From: CADEED01 sp039931065
GTDB taxonomy: Bacteria; Pseudomonadota; Gammaproteobacteria; Steroidobacterales; Steroidobacteraceae
Length of the DNA stretch: 64,000 bases
Direction: 5' to 3'
Assembly: GCA_039931065.1 (NCBI GenBank)
Contig: JBDTSP010000017.1
Span: 1-64,000 of the forward strand
Numbering within the stretch: position 1 is the stretch's first letter; the number at the start of each line of letters is the position of its first letter. A program made the translations under genes and the position numbers. The notes beneath the pieces are model-generated. The model was not told the origin of the DNA, did not search any database, and was given only the letters and a program-made list of their open reading frames with translations. Of this stretch, positions 1-7,302 are shown in pieces.

Positions 1-132
1 GTTCATGAGCAGCATATTCCCATAGCCGCGTGGGTTTGTCAAAGGGATAATCGCCAAAAATTTCCCAAATTTCGAAATGACTTTCAAGGGGGTCGGGCGC
101 AAGATATCTCGCGCGAACAGGGAGGAATGACA

Positions 133-789
133 ATGGTTAGTCGGGCTGTGCAAAGAGGCCGCGAAGACGGGCGGCATTGGTTGCCTTCACAGGGAGTCGA
201 TCCGGCGCCGCTGGCGGAGCTCAACGCGGAGTGTCTCGGGCTGTTAGCCTCGCGGGCGGCCGAGCTGAATCCGGGCGAGCCGGCGCCGCCGTTGCTGGCC
301 ACAATGCGCGATTCGTGGGCGGCGCTGTCGGTGCAGGCCGTGCGTCGCTTGTCCGCCGCGCCGTTCAGCCTGTTCGATGCCGGATTCGCATCGGCGCCGC
401 GCTGGCTCGAACTGCGCAGCAGCGGAGTCCACGACCAGTCGCAACGGATCGAGCCGGTCTATTTCGAGGCTGCGGAAGCGCGCTCCATCACCCGGCGCAT
501 GCTGGTGTACGGGTGGCACCTCGCGCGCAGCCGGCCGCGCGCGGCTTGCCTGGTGTTCGGCTCGACCATCTCCGCGATCGAGTCGCTCGCGGCCTGTTCG
601 CTTAGCGCGCTCGAAGCCGCGGCCGACCGCAACGCCGAGGGTTTGCGGCCGCGTTGGGCGAGTCAAACCGCCTTCTGGCACGCGTTGCTGTCGGCATCGT
701 CAGTCGGCGCTGACACGCGGCTGCATGAGTTGTTGCTCGGGGGAATTCAACGCCTTGCGGCGGAAACTCTCGCGGCGCATCCTTCTTGA
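133..789 (+). CDS. Hypothetical helical protein
   Basis: I do not recognise this protein of about 218 residues. It is rich in Ala, Arg and Leu, looks largely alpha-helical and cytoplasmic, and has no signal peptide or membrane segment. Two ATGs lie close together at 127 and 133. The GGAGG at 121-125 is one base from the first and seven bases from the second, so I chose 133. A protease gene follows about 70 bp downstream on the same strand with its own ribosome site. Codon use matches the neighbours, so the frame is probably real. The function is unknown. Confidence 0.7.
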   Translation: MVSRAVQRGREDGRHWLPSQGVDPAPLAELNAECLGLLASRAAELNPGEPAPPLLATMRDSWAALSVQAVRRLSAAPFSLFDAGFASAPRWLELRSSGVHDQSQRIEPVYFEAAEARSITRRMLVYGWHLARSRPRAACLVFGSTISAIESLAACSLSALEAAADRNAEGLRPRWASQTAFWHALLSASSVGADTRLHELLLGGIQRLAAETLAAHPS

Positions 790-857
790 ACATCCGCGGA
801 CGTCGGTCTCGAACGATGCGGGCGGAGCCCGCGACTCAACATAACTCGGGGAGCACA

Positions 858-2843
858 ATGATCAGTAAAAAGTCAGCCATCGCGGCGCTGGCCGCAGTGG
901 CCGTATTGTTTTCAATGGGCGCCACTGCCGCCAGCCGCGAACAGATCATCGCCGCGAAGAACGCCGCCAAGTCCGGCGACGGTGCGCGGCTGGGCGCGAG
1001 CCTTGCCATCCTGCAGAAGGCCGCCGCCCGCCGCGTGCCGGTCTCTGACGTCACGCGCAACGTGACCCGCAAACTACCCGCGCTGCGCGCGAGCCAGGGT
1101 TACGTATCCATCAGCGCGTACGGCGATGATCTCGCGTCGCTCAAGACCCAACTCGTGGCCAAGGGCCTGAAGGACGCGACGCTGCACGAAACCGCCGTGT
1201 CGGGCAGGGCGCCGATCGCGGCCCTGGGCGACATGGCCGCGACCAGCGGACTCAAATCCCTGCGGCCTACCCTTGCGATGGCGCGTGCCCACACGGGCGT
1301 CGTGTCGCAGGGTGATCGCTCGCTGCGTGCGGACCGCGCGCGGCGCGATTTCGGTGTCACCGGAAAGGGCGTGCGTGTCGGTGTGTTGTCCGACAGTTAC
1401 GACTGCGCTCCGGGCGCATTCGACGCAGGCGCGCCCTTCACGCGCGCCGCGCAGGACATCGTCAACGGCGACCTGCCGCGCGACGTGTTGCTGCTCAAGG
1501 ATCTCGAATCCGCGCCGAGCAGCGATTGCTCCGACGAAGGGCGCGCGATGATGCAGATCGTCCACGACGTCGCGCCGGGCTCGCCGCTCGCGTTCTACAC
1601 GGCGTTCGTCAGCCAGGAAGATTTCGCCGCGGGTATTCGCGCGCTCGCCAAGGCGGGCTCGAAAGTGATCGTCGACGACATCATTTATTACGCCGAGCCG
1701 ATGTTCGAAGACGGCATCATCGCGCAGGCGGTGGACGACGTTTACAAGAGTGGCGTCGCGTATTTCTCCTCGGCCGGTAATGACGCGCGTCTCTCGTACG
1801 AGTCGCGCTTCCGCCTCTCCTCGGAAGAAGGCATCTCCGGTCCGCGCCACGATTTCGCGAGTGGCCGCCGCACGGTCGATGGCTTGCAGAGCGCGACCGC
1901 CTCGGCCTTCAGCGCCACGTTGCTGTCGTTCCAGTGGGACCAGCCCTCTTTGTCCGCCAACGGCAAACGCGGCGCGCTCAGTGACATCGACGTGTGGTTC
2001 TACGACGCGAACGGCGAGCCGTTCGAGATCTGCACCGACGATCCGGATCAGCTGGTCTGCCAGATCCCCGGCTTCGACGCCAACGTCGGGCTGGACGCGG
2101 TCGAGACGCCGATCATGGTGAACTTCTCCGAAGAGGACATCACCGTGCAGATCGGCGTGGAGCTGTACGAAGGTCCGTCACCTAACTACATCAAGTACGT
2201 GTGGTTCGATCTCGACGCCGGCGTGTTCACGGTCGACGAATACGACACCGCGAGCGGCACCACGTACGGCCATGCCAATGCCGCCGGTGCCGAGGCAGTC
2301 GGTGCGGCGGCCTGGTACCAGACCGAGGAGTGGGGCAGCCCGCTGCGCCCGCAATGCATTCCGGCCTGCCTCAATTCGTTCTCCTCGGCCGGCGGATCGC
2401 CGGTGTTCTTCGGCAAGAACGGCCGCCGCCTGCCGGTGCCGGAGGTGCGGGTAAAGCCCGGCGTCACCGGGCCGGATGGTGGCAACACTTCGTTTTTCTA
2501 TTTCGACATGGGTTTCGAAGTGCCGGGTAGTACGGAGCCTGACGGGTTTCCGAACTTCTTCGGCACCTCGGCGGCGGCGCCGCATGTCGCAGCGGTCGCT
2601 GCACTTATTCTGGACCAGCGAGCCCGCGACCTGGCTGACCATAAGCGCTTCCTTGGGCCCCGGAATCTCGGTCCGGACGCCATTTATTGGGCAATCCGGC
2701 TGACGGCGGACGACATGAAGCTGCGCAATTTCGGGGGCGACATCGGGCCGCAACGCGTCGATAATGCCAACGGATTCGATTTCGACACCGGATTCGGATT
2801 CGTGGACGCGCAACGAGCATTACGCGTAACCCGCGGCTTCTGA
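858..2843 (+). CDS. Secreted serine peptidase, sedolisin/subtilisin-like (S53-like)
   Basis: This is a probable exported serine endopeptidase of 661 residues. The N-terminus (MISKKSAIAALAAVAV...) is a signal peptide ending near ATAA. The fold belongs to the S8/S53 superfamily: an Asp motif VLSDSYD (Asp179), a segment SDEGRAMMQIVHD with Glu227 where classical subtilases have the HGTH histidine, and the nucleophile motif FFGTSAAAPH with Ser571. A Glu-Asp-Ser arrangement is characteristic of sedolisin-like enzymes, so I favour that branch over classical subtilisin. Residues 25-130 would be a propeptide. The start at 858 has a purine-rich GGGGAG ribosome site; the open frame runs further upstream but without a signal peptide at its front. 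A strong hairpin follows the stop, so the gene is probably monocistronic. The substrate is not predictable. Confidence 0.85.
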   Translation: MISKKSAIAALAAVAVLFSMGATAASREQIIAAKNAAKSGDGARLGASLAILQKAAARRVPVSDVTRNVTRKLPALRASQGYVSISAYGDDLASLKTQLVAKGLKDATLHETAVSGRAPIAALGDMAATSGLKSLRPTLAMARAHTGVVSQGDRSLRADRARRDFGVTGKGVRVGVLSDSYDCAPGAFDAGAPFTRAAQDIVNGDLPRDVLLLKDLESAPSSDCSDEGRAMMQIVHDVAPGSPLAFYTAFVSQEDFAAGIRALAKAGSKVIVDDIIYYAEPMFEDGIIAQAVDDVYKSGVAYFSSAGNDARLSYESRFRLSSEEGISGPRHDFASGRRTVDGLQSATASAFSATLLSFQWDQPSLSANGKRGALSDIDVWFYDANGEPFEICTDDPDQLVCQIPGFDANVGLDAVETPIMVNFSEEDITVQIGVELYEGPSPNYIKYVWFDLDAGVFTVDEYDTASGTTYGHANAAGAEAVGAAAWYQTEEWGSPLRPQCIPACLNSFSSAGGSPVFFGKNGRRLPVPEVRVKPGVTGPDGGNTSFFYFDMGFEVPGSTEPDGFPNFFGTSAAAPHVAAVAALILDQRARDLADHKRFLGPRNLGPDAIYWAIRLTADDMKLRNFGGDIGPQRVDNANGFDFDTGFGFVDAQRALRVTRGF

Positions 2844-2854
2844 CAACACATCGA

Positions 2855-2885
2855 AGCCGGCATCCGCGACCTGCGGGTGCCGGCT
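2855..2885 (+). terminator. Hairpin terminator after the protease gene
   Basis: A 13-bp stem (left arm 2855-2867, right arm 2873-2885, one G-U pair, 5-nt loop) lies 12 bases past the protease stop. It is followed only by the modest T-rich stretch GTTGTTAG, so it is a weak-tailed terminator or a 3' stabilising hairpin. Confidence 0.6.
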
Positions 2886-2932
2886 GTTGTTAGCGACCCA
2901 ACTGCGACAGACGGAATGGAGTCAGTCAACAC

Positions 2933-3616
2933 ATGTTTGCAACTGCGCGCGCAGTGATATCCCTGGTCTCGGTTCTCCTTCCCGTCGCGGTCCTTGGCCA
3001 AGCCGGCCCCGCCGATCCTCAGGTCATTGCGGCCGCTTCCACTGCGAAGATCAATGTAGGCACCAAGAAGCTCGCCGGGCAGATGCTCGCCACCGTGCGC
3101 GTGGGTGAAGATGGCCGTGTGCGCGAGGTGCAGGTCACGGAGAACACCGCCGGGCCTGCCTTCGAGTCGCAACTGACCAAGGTGATGCAGAGCGCGCGCT
3201 TCCGGCCCGCCATCGATGCCGCCGGCAAACCGGTCGAAGCCAGCGTCGCAATGAAGGTCGAGCTGCGGGTGTCCACCGCTGCCGAGCCCAAGCCGGTGGC
3301 CGCAAAACCGGATCCGGAGCTCACTGACAAGGAAAAGGCGCGAATCAAGAAAATGAGTTGCGCCGATTTCGTCTGGGAGTGGGATCTGATCCGCGCAGAG
3401 GCCGACGCCGCGGCCGCCACCGAATTCATGCCGCGCATCGCAACCACGATGTATGCCAACGCCCGCACCGAGGCGGGTGACTACGTCGATTCGAAAGTCT
3501 GGAAAGCGGCCCCGAAGGGTCTGAAGGAATCCGCGGAGCGTTGCGGCGAAAATCCGCAGGCGCCGTTCTGGGACGGCATCTTCAAGGCCGTCATGGACGA
3601 AGCCGTTCCGAAGTGA
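2933..3616 (+). CDS. Exported TonB C-terminal domain protein
   Basis: The 227-residue product starts with a signal peptide or N-terminal anchor (MFATARAVISLVSVLLPVAV, cleavage likely after VLGQA). Residues about 45-110 look like a TonB C-terminal fold: a variable strand ATVRVGEDGRVREVQVTE, then a helix ending in SARFRPA, then strands to VAMKVEL. Such domains occur in energy transducers and in periplasmic proteins of unknown partner. There is no Pro-rich spanning region between anchor and domain, so it is not a normal TonB. A charged linker and a C-terminal helical part (about 125-227) with two Cys follow, which I do not recognise. It is flanked by unrelated genes. Confidence 0.7.
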   Translation: MFATARAVISLVSVLLPVAVLGQAGPADPQVIAAASTAKINVGTKKLAGQMLATVRVGEDGRVREVQVTENTAGPAFESQLTKVMQSARFRPAIDAAGKPVEASVAMKVELRVSTAAEPKPVAAKPDPELTDKEKARIKKMSCADFVWEWDLIRAEADAAAATEFMPRIATTMYANARTEAGDYVDSKVWKAAPKGLKESAERCGENPQAPFWDGIFKAVMDEAVPK

Positions 3617-3674
3617 ACTTATCTCCCGGATGGGTGATGGCTTTCACCCTGTGAAGCCTCAAGCTCACGGCACC

Positions 3675-4607
3675 ATGTACGCACTGTCGATCCGCGGTCT
3701 CACCAAGATCTACAAGAATGGCGTTCACGCGCTCAAAGGCATCGACCTCGATGTCGAGCAGGGCGACTTCTTCGCGCTGTTAGGCCCCAACGGCGCGGGC
3801 AAGACCACGCTGATCGGCATCCTCACCTCGCTCGTGAACAAATCCGCGGGCACGGTCAGCGTGTTCGGTCACGACCTCGATCGCGAGCTCGAGGCGGCCA
3901 AGGCCTGCATCGGCATCGTCCCGCAGGAAATCAACTTCAACCAGTTCGAAACTCCGCAGACCATCCTGACGAACCAGGCGGGTTTCTATGGCATCGAACG
4001 CCCGCTGGCGCGCGAGCGCGCGGAAAAATACCTGTCGCTGCTGCAGCTCGACGACAAGCGCAACAAGATCGCGCGCGGCCTGTCTGGTGGCATGAAGCGC
4101 CGGCTGATGATCGCGCGGGCGCTGGTGCACGAGCCGCGGCTGCTGATCCTCGACGAGCCGACTGCCGGAGTCGATATCGAGATCCGGCGTTCGATGTGGG
4201 CATTCCTGCGCGAGATCAATGCCCGTGGCACCACGATCATCCTGACTACCCACTACCTCGAAGAAGCCGAGACCCTGTGCCGCAACATCGCCATCATCAA
4301 TGGCGGTCTGATCGCGGAGCGCGATCGCATGTCGAGCCTGCTGCGTACTTTGCAGGCCGAGACTTTCGTGCTCAACCTGCGTGAAGCACTGAGCAAGGTG
4401 CCGCAGGTGCCGGGTTACGAGTTCGAGCTGATCGACGAGCACACGCTCGAAGTCGAAGTTTCGAAGGAACAAAGCCTCAACGAAGTCTTCGCCAGCCTCA
4501 CGGCGCAGGGTATCGGCGTGCTCTCCATGCGCAACAAGGTCAATCGGCTCGAAGAGCTGTTCATGAAGCTGGTCGAACGCAAGCCAGCCGCCGCGGCGCG
4601 GCCATGA
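3675..4607 (+). CDS. yadG: ABC transporter ATP-binding protein, YadG type
   Basis: This is the ATPase subunit of an ABC-2 type exporter. The 310-residue length is close to E. coli YadG (308). Motifs in order are Walker A (LLGPNGAGKTT, about residues 37-47), Q-loop (IVPQE), signature LSGGMKRRL, Walker B (LLILDEPTAGVD) and the switch His in TTHYLEEAE. The C-terminal 90 residues form the extra domain of this branch (YEFELIDEHTLEVEV...). The start at ATG 3675 (MYALSIRGLTKIY) matches family N-termini better than the longer frame beginning at 3630. The stop overlaps the permease start by 4 bp (ATGA), so the two subunits are translationally coupled. The substrate is unknown. Confidence 0.93.
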   Translation: MYALSIRGLTKIYKNGVHALKGIDLDVEQGDFFALLGPNGAGKTTLIGILTSLVNKSAGTVSVFGHDLDRELEAAKACIGIVPQEINFNQFETPQTILTNQAGFYGIERPLARERAEKYLSLLQLDDKRNKIARGLSGGMKRRLMIARALVHEPRLLILDEPTAGVDIEIRRSMWAFLREINARGTTIILTTHYLEEAETLCRNIAIINGGLIAERDRMSSLLRTLQAETFVLNLREALSKVPQVPGYEFELIDEHTLEVEVSKEQSLNEVFASLTAQGIGVLSMRNKVNRLEELFMKLVERKPAAAARP

Positions 4608-5416
4608 GCACCGACACTTCCGCCAAGCCCGACTCGCCCAAGGCTCTGGGCGCCGCGCAGTGGATCGGTCTCAAGACGATCGTCATCCGCGAATACGGCC
4701 GCATCGTTCGCATCTGGGCGCAGACCATCGTGCCCTCCGCGGTTACCTCGGCGTTGTACTTCGTGATCTTCGGTAGTTTGATCGGCAAACGCGTCGGGCT
4801 CATGGATGGTGTGCCGTACATGCAGTACATCGCGCCCGGCCTGATCATGATGGCGGTCATCACCAATTCCTACGGCAATGTCGTGTCGTCGTTCTTCGGG
4901 GCGAAGTTCGGCAAACATGTCGAAGAAATGCTGGTGGCACCCTTGCCCAACTGGATCATCGTGCTGGGTTACGTGGGCGGCGGGCTCGTCCGCGGGCTGC
5001 TGGTGGGCAGCGCCGTCACCATCGTGTCGCTGATCTTCACCGACCTGCACGTGCACCACACGTTCGTGATCGTGGCCGCCGTCGTGCTCACGTCGGTGGT
5101 GTTCTCGCTGGGTGGCTTCCTCAACGCGATGTTCGCGAAGAATTTCGACCAGGTGAACTGGATCCCGACCTTCGTGCTGACCCCGCTCACGTATTTCGGC
5201 GGCGTGTTCTATTCCATCACGCTGTTGCCGCAGTGGGCGCAGCACATGTCGTACGCGAACCCCATCCTGCACATGGTGAACGCGTTCCGTTACGGCTTTC
5301 TCGGTACCAGCGACGTCAATGTCTACGCCGCGTTCGCCATCATGCTGGCGTCGGCCGCCGTGTTGTTTGCCACGGCCGTGATCTTCATGAATCGCGGCAC
5401 GGGAATGCGCGAGTAA
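4604..5416 (+). CDS. yadH: ABC-2 type transporter permease, YadH type
   Basis: The membrane subunit partnering the preceding ATPase has 270 residues and about six hydrophobic segments (for example VPSAVTSALYFVIFGSLIG, IIVLGYVGGGLVRGLL, VFSLGGFLNAMFA). It contains the ABC-2 permease motif NPILHMVNAFRYGF near the C-terminus. E. coli YadH is 256 residues. It starts inside the stop codon of yadG. Gene order and overlap support one exporter complex in the inner membrane. The cargo is unknown. Confidence 0.92.
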   Translation: MSTDTSAKPDSPKALGAAQWIGLKTIVIREYGRIVRIWAQTIVPSAVTSALYFVIFGSLIGKRVGLMDGVPYMQYIAPGLIMMAVITNSYGNVVSSFFGAKFGKHVEEMLVAPLPNWIIVLGYVGGGLVRGLLVGSAVTIVSLIFTDLHVHHTFVIVAAVVLTSVVFSLGGFLNAMFAKNFDQVNWIPTFVLTPLTYFGGVFYSITLLPQWAQHMSYANPILHMVNAFRYGFLGTSDVNVYAAFAIMLASAAVLFATAVIFMNRGTGMRE

Positions 5417-5431
5417 GAAGTTGCCGTTTCG

Positions 5432-5659
5432 TCATTGGCTCTGTTCTTCGGCCGCCGCCCGCTGATCCGCGGCGGCCTGGTTCGCGGCCTCGAGGTCGCG
5501 TTGCACCTTCGCCTCGAGCTCCTTGCCTTTCTTTGCCTGCTCGGCGGCCGCTGCGGCTTCGCCTGCCGCGACGGCGCTGGTCTCCGCGAGACCGCATCCG
5601 GCCAGCAACGCGGCGGAGGCGAACACTGCGAGGCAACTAACAAACGCTGATGATTTCAT
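5432..5659 (-). CDS. Small Ala-rich lipoprotein
   Basis: A 75-residue lipoprotein. MKSSAFVSCLAVFASAALLAGC contains a signal peptide with lipobox LAGC and a predicted acylated Cys22. The mature part is a single Ala/Glu/Lys/Gln helix (EAAAAAEQAKKGKELEAKVQ...) and may form a short coiled coil, in the manner of small Lpp-like or stress lipoproteins. The start at 5659 is preceded by GGAGA eight bases upstream. It overlaps the 3' end of the upstream hydrolase gene by 23 bp, so the two are probably co-transcribed. It ends 16 bp from yadH, which converges on it. Confidence 0.7.
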   Translation of the reverse strand: MKSSAFVSCLAVFASAALLAGCGLAETSAVAAGEAAAAAEQAKKGKELEAKVQRDLEAANQAAADQRAAAEEQSQ

Positions 5660-6536
5660 GAGATGTCTCCGGATCAGGTTTCCTACATACCCCGTTCTGC
5701 GCGAGGAATCTGAGGACCAGATCCCAATGCCGCGGGCAATCGTTGTGACCGCAGGCATCCAGGTGCAGAGACGAGTTGCCTGAGGCTTCCGCCAGCTTCT
5801 CGGCTTCCTCGCTCTGAAACACACGATCGTGTGTGCCATGCATGAGCAATACGGGCCCCGGATATCGCCGCACCACGGCGCCGGTATCGAAATGATTGAT
5901 CAGGAACATGCGCGGCACGCCGTACGCCGCCACGATGTCCTCGAAATTGTAGAACGTGGATTCGAGTACCAGCGCCGCAAGTTCGCGCCGCGCGGCGAGC
6001 TGAGCGATGGCGCCGCCGCCGAGCGAACGGCCGTATCCGGCGATCCGGCGTGTATCAATGCGCGGCTCGTGCGCGGCCCAGTCGTACGCCGCGACCAGCG
6101 CGGCGGTCAGGCTCTCTTCCGAAGGCGAACCTTCCGACCTGCCGTAACCGGGGTACTCGACCTGCAACACCGCGACTCCGGCCGCACGCAGCGTCGCGAA
6201 ATCGCCGGCGCGCATGTCGATGAGTTCCGCGTTGCCGTGCGCATAGATGATGAGCGGAGCGGTTGCAGCTGCCGTGGTGGGGGGCAGGTACCACGCCTCC
6301 ACCCGCGCGCCGTCCGCATCGAGCCACACCTGCTCGCCGCCGTTGTCGATACGCGCCTGCGGATTCCAGGCGCCGTCGGGTGGGCTCGGAAAAGTGACGT
6401 AACGCTGGATCGCCCAGGTCGCGATCAGCGGCCCGATGACGAACAGCGCGAGCACAACTGCGGCGACTATCAGGTTGCGCCGCCGGAAAAAAGCAGGGCC
6501 CGAGCCGCGCTGCGGTTCGGGCCCTGCGTTCGTCAT
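5637..6536 (-). CDS. Membrane-anchored alpha/beta hydrolase (BEM46/YfhR-like)
   Basis: The 299-residue protein has an arginine patch followed by one membrane segment (residues about 22-45, LIVAAVVLALFVIGPLIATWAI) and then an alpha/beta hydrolase domain. Visible motifs are the oxyanion region YAHGNAE, the nucleophile elbow GYGRSLGGG, a later Asp in MHGTHDRVF and His in DACGHNDC. It is therefore probably a periplasm-facing serine esterase or thioesterase of unknown substrate. The annotated start lies only 9 bp after the ydbL stop. The first dozen codons coincide with a strong intrinsic terminator on the same strand (6487-6527), so either expression depends on read-through or the true start is further in. 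No good ribosome site precedes 6536. Confidence 0.8.
   Translation of the reverse strand: MTNAGPEPQRGSGPAFFRRRNLIVAAVVLALFVIGPLIATWAIQRYVTFPSPPDGAWNPQARIDNGGEQVWLDADGARVEAWYLPPTTAAATAPLIIYAHGNAELIDMRAGDFATLRAAGVAVLQVEYPGYGRSEGSPSEESLTAALVAAYDWAAHEPRIDTRRIAGYGRSLGGGAIAQLAARRELAALVLESTFYNFEDIVAAYGVPRMFLINHFDTGAVVRRYPGPVLLMHGTHDRVFQSEEAEKLAEASGNSSLHLDACGHNDCPRHWDLVLRFLAQNGVCRKPDPETSHEIISVC
6487..6527 (-). terminator. Intrinsic terminator inside the 5' end of the hydrolase gene
   Basis: Reading the minus strand, an 11-bp perfect GC-rich stem (6527-6517 with 6503-6493) is followed directly by six T (6492-6487). It begins about 18 bases after the ydbL stop, so it should end a ydbH-ydbL transcript. 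It also lies within codons 4-17 of the downstream hydrolase frame. Confidence 0.8.
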
Positions 6537-6544
6537 CTAACTAG

Positions 6545-7153
6545 CTACTTCTGCTTCCAGGCGCCGCCTTCGTCCTGGTAGTACCAGCCCGTCTGCGCGC
6601 CGGTCGCGACCCAGCGCTTCGCGAAGCTCTTGCGGATGTCGGACTCCCACTCGGGGTGGCTGTTGGCCTTGGCGATCTCCGCATACAGCTGCGCGCGGTC
6701 GGCGTTGTCTTCGGACACCAGGCGCTTGGCCGTGGCGCGGTCGGCGAGGCCGACGGCATTCAAGTCGCGCACGTCGATATTGCCGTCCTTGGTGAGACCA
6801 ATGGCGCCACTCTCGAAGAACTTGCGCAATTCGCCGAAGCGCTGCGTCATCGATGCCGTGATGCGCGTAATCGCCGGCGAGCTGACGCTGAGCGCCTCGG
6901 CGCCTTGCGCCCGCGCGGCGGGAACGATCGTCTCGAGCGCGGTGCCGAGCGCGGCCACGAGAAAGTTAGGCTCGTCAGCTTCGGCGGGTACGAAGTACGA
7001 CTGCGGCGGCGTGTTGCCGGCGCCCGTCACCTTCTCGATGATCTGGTCCGCGGCCTTGTCGGCGGCGGCGGCCGGGAAGTAGACGTTGATGGTGACGCAC
7101 GCGGCAATCAGCATCGTCATCAGAACAATCTTGAAGGGCATTACACGTCGCAT
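6545..7153 (-). CDS. ydbL: YdbL/DUF1318 lipoprotein
   Basis: The 202-residue product has a lipoprotein signal (MRRVMPFKIVLMTMLIAAC), and the mature N-terminus CVTINVYFPAAAADKAADQI is typical of DUF1318/YdbL proteins. E. coli YdbL is only 108 residues; this one carries a long insert (about 45-110) between that segment and the conserved helical region RTITASMTQRF...GLTKDGNIDVRD...VSEDNADRAQLYAEIAKAN. The start at 7153 has AAGGAG seven bases upstream; a longer frame to 7210 lacks this. It follows the YdbH-like gene on the same strand. In E. coli ydbH, ynbE and ydbL form an operon linked to phospholipid transport to the outer membrane. YdbL is thought to assist the YdbH-YnbE bridge. Confidence 0.8.
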   Translation of the reverse strand: MRRVMPFKIVLMTMLIAACVTINVYFPAAAADKAADQIIEKVTGAGNTPPQSYFVPAEADEPNFLVAALGTALETIVPAARAQGAEALSVSSPAITRITASMTQRFGELRKFFESGAIGLTKDGNIDVRDLNAVGLADRATAKRLVSEDNADRAQLYAEIAKANSHPEWESDIRKSFAKRWVATGAQTGWYYQDEGGAWKQK

Positions 7154-7302
7154 TGAAATCTCCTTAAATTCTCTGGCCTTGATTCCGGCCGTGAGCATGG
7201 ACGCGGGCATGATCGGGCCGGATCGATGAATACGGCCTGAACGTGCGATACGTCAAATGTGCGCGCGATTATTGGCCTGAAAGCGCGCCGAGTCCATCCG
7301 GT

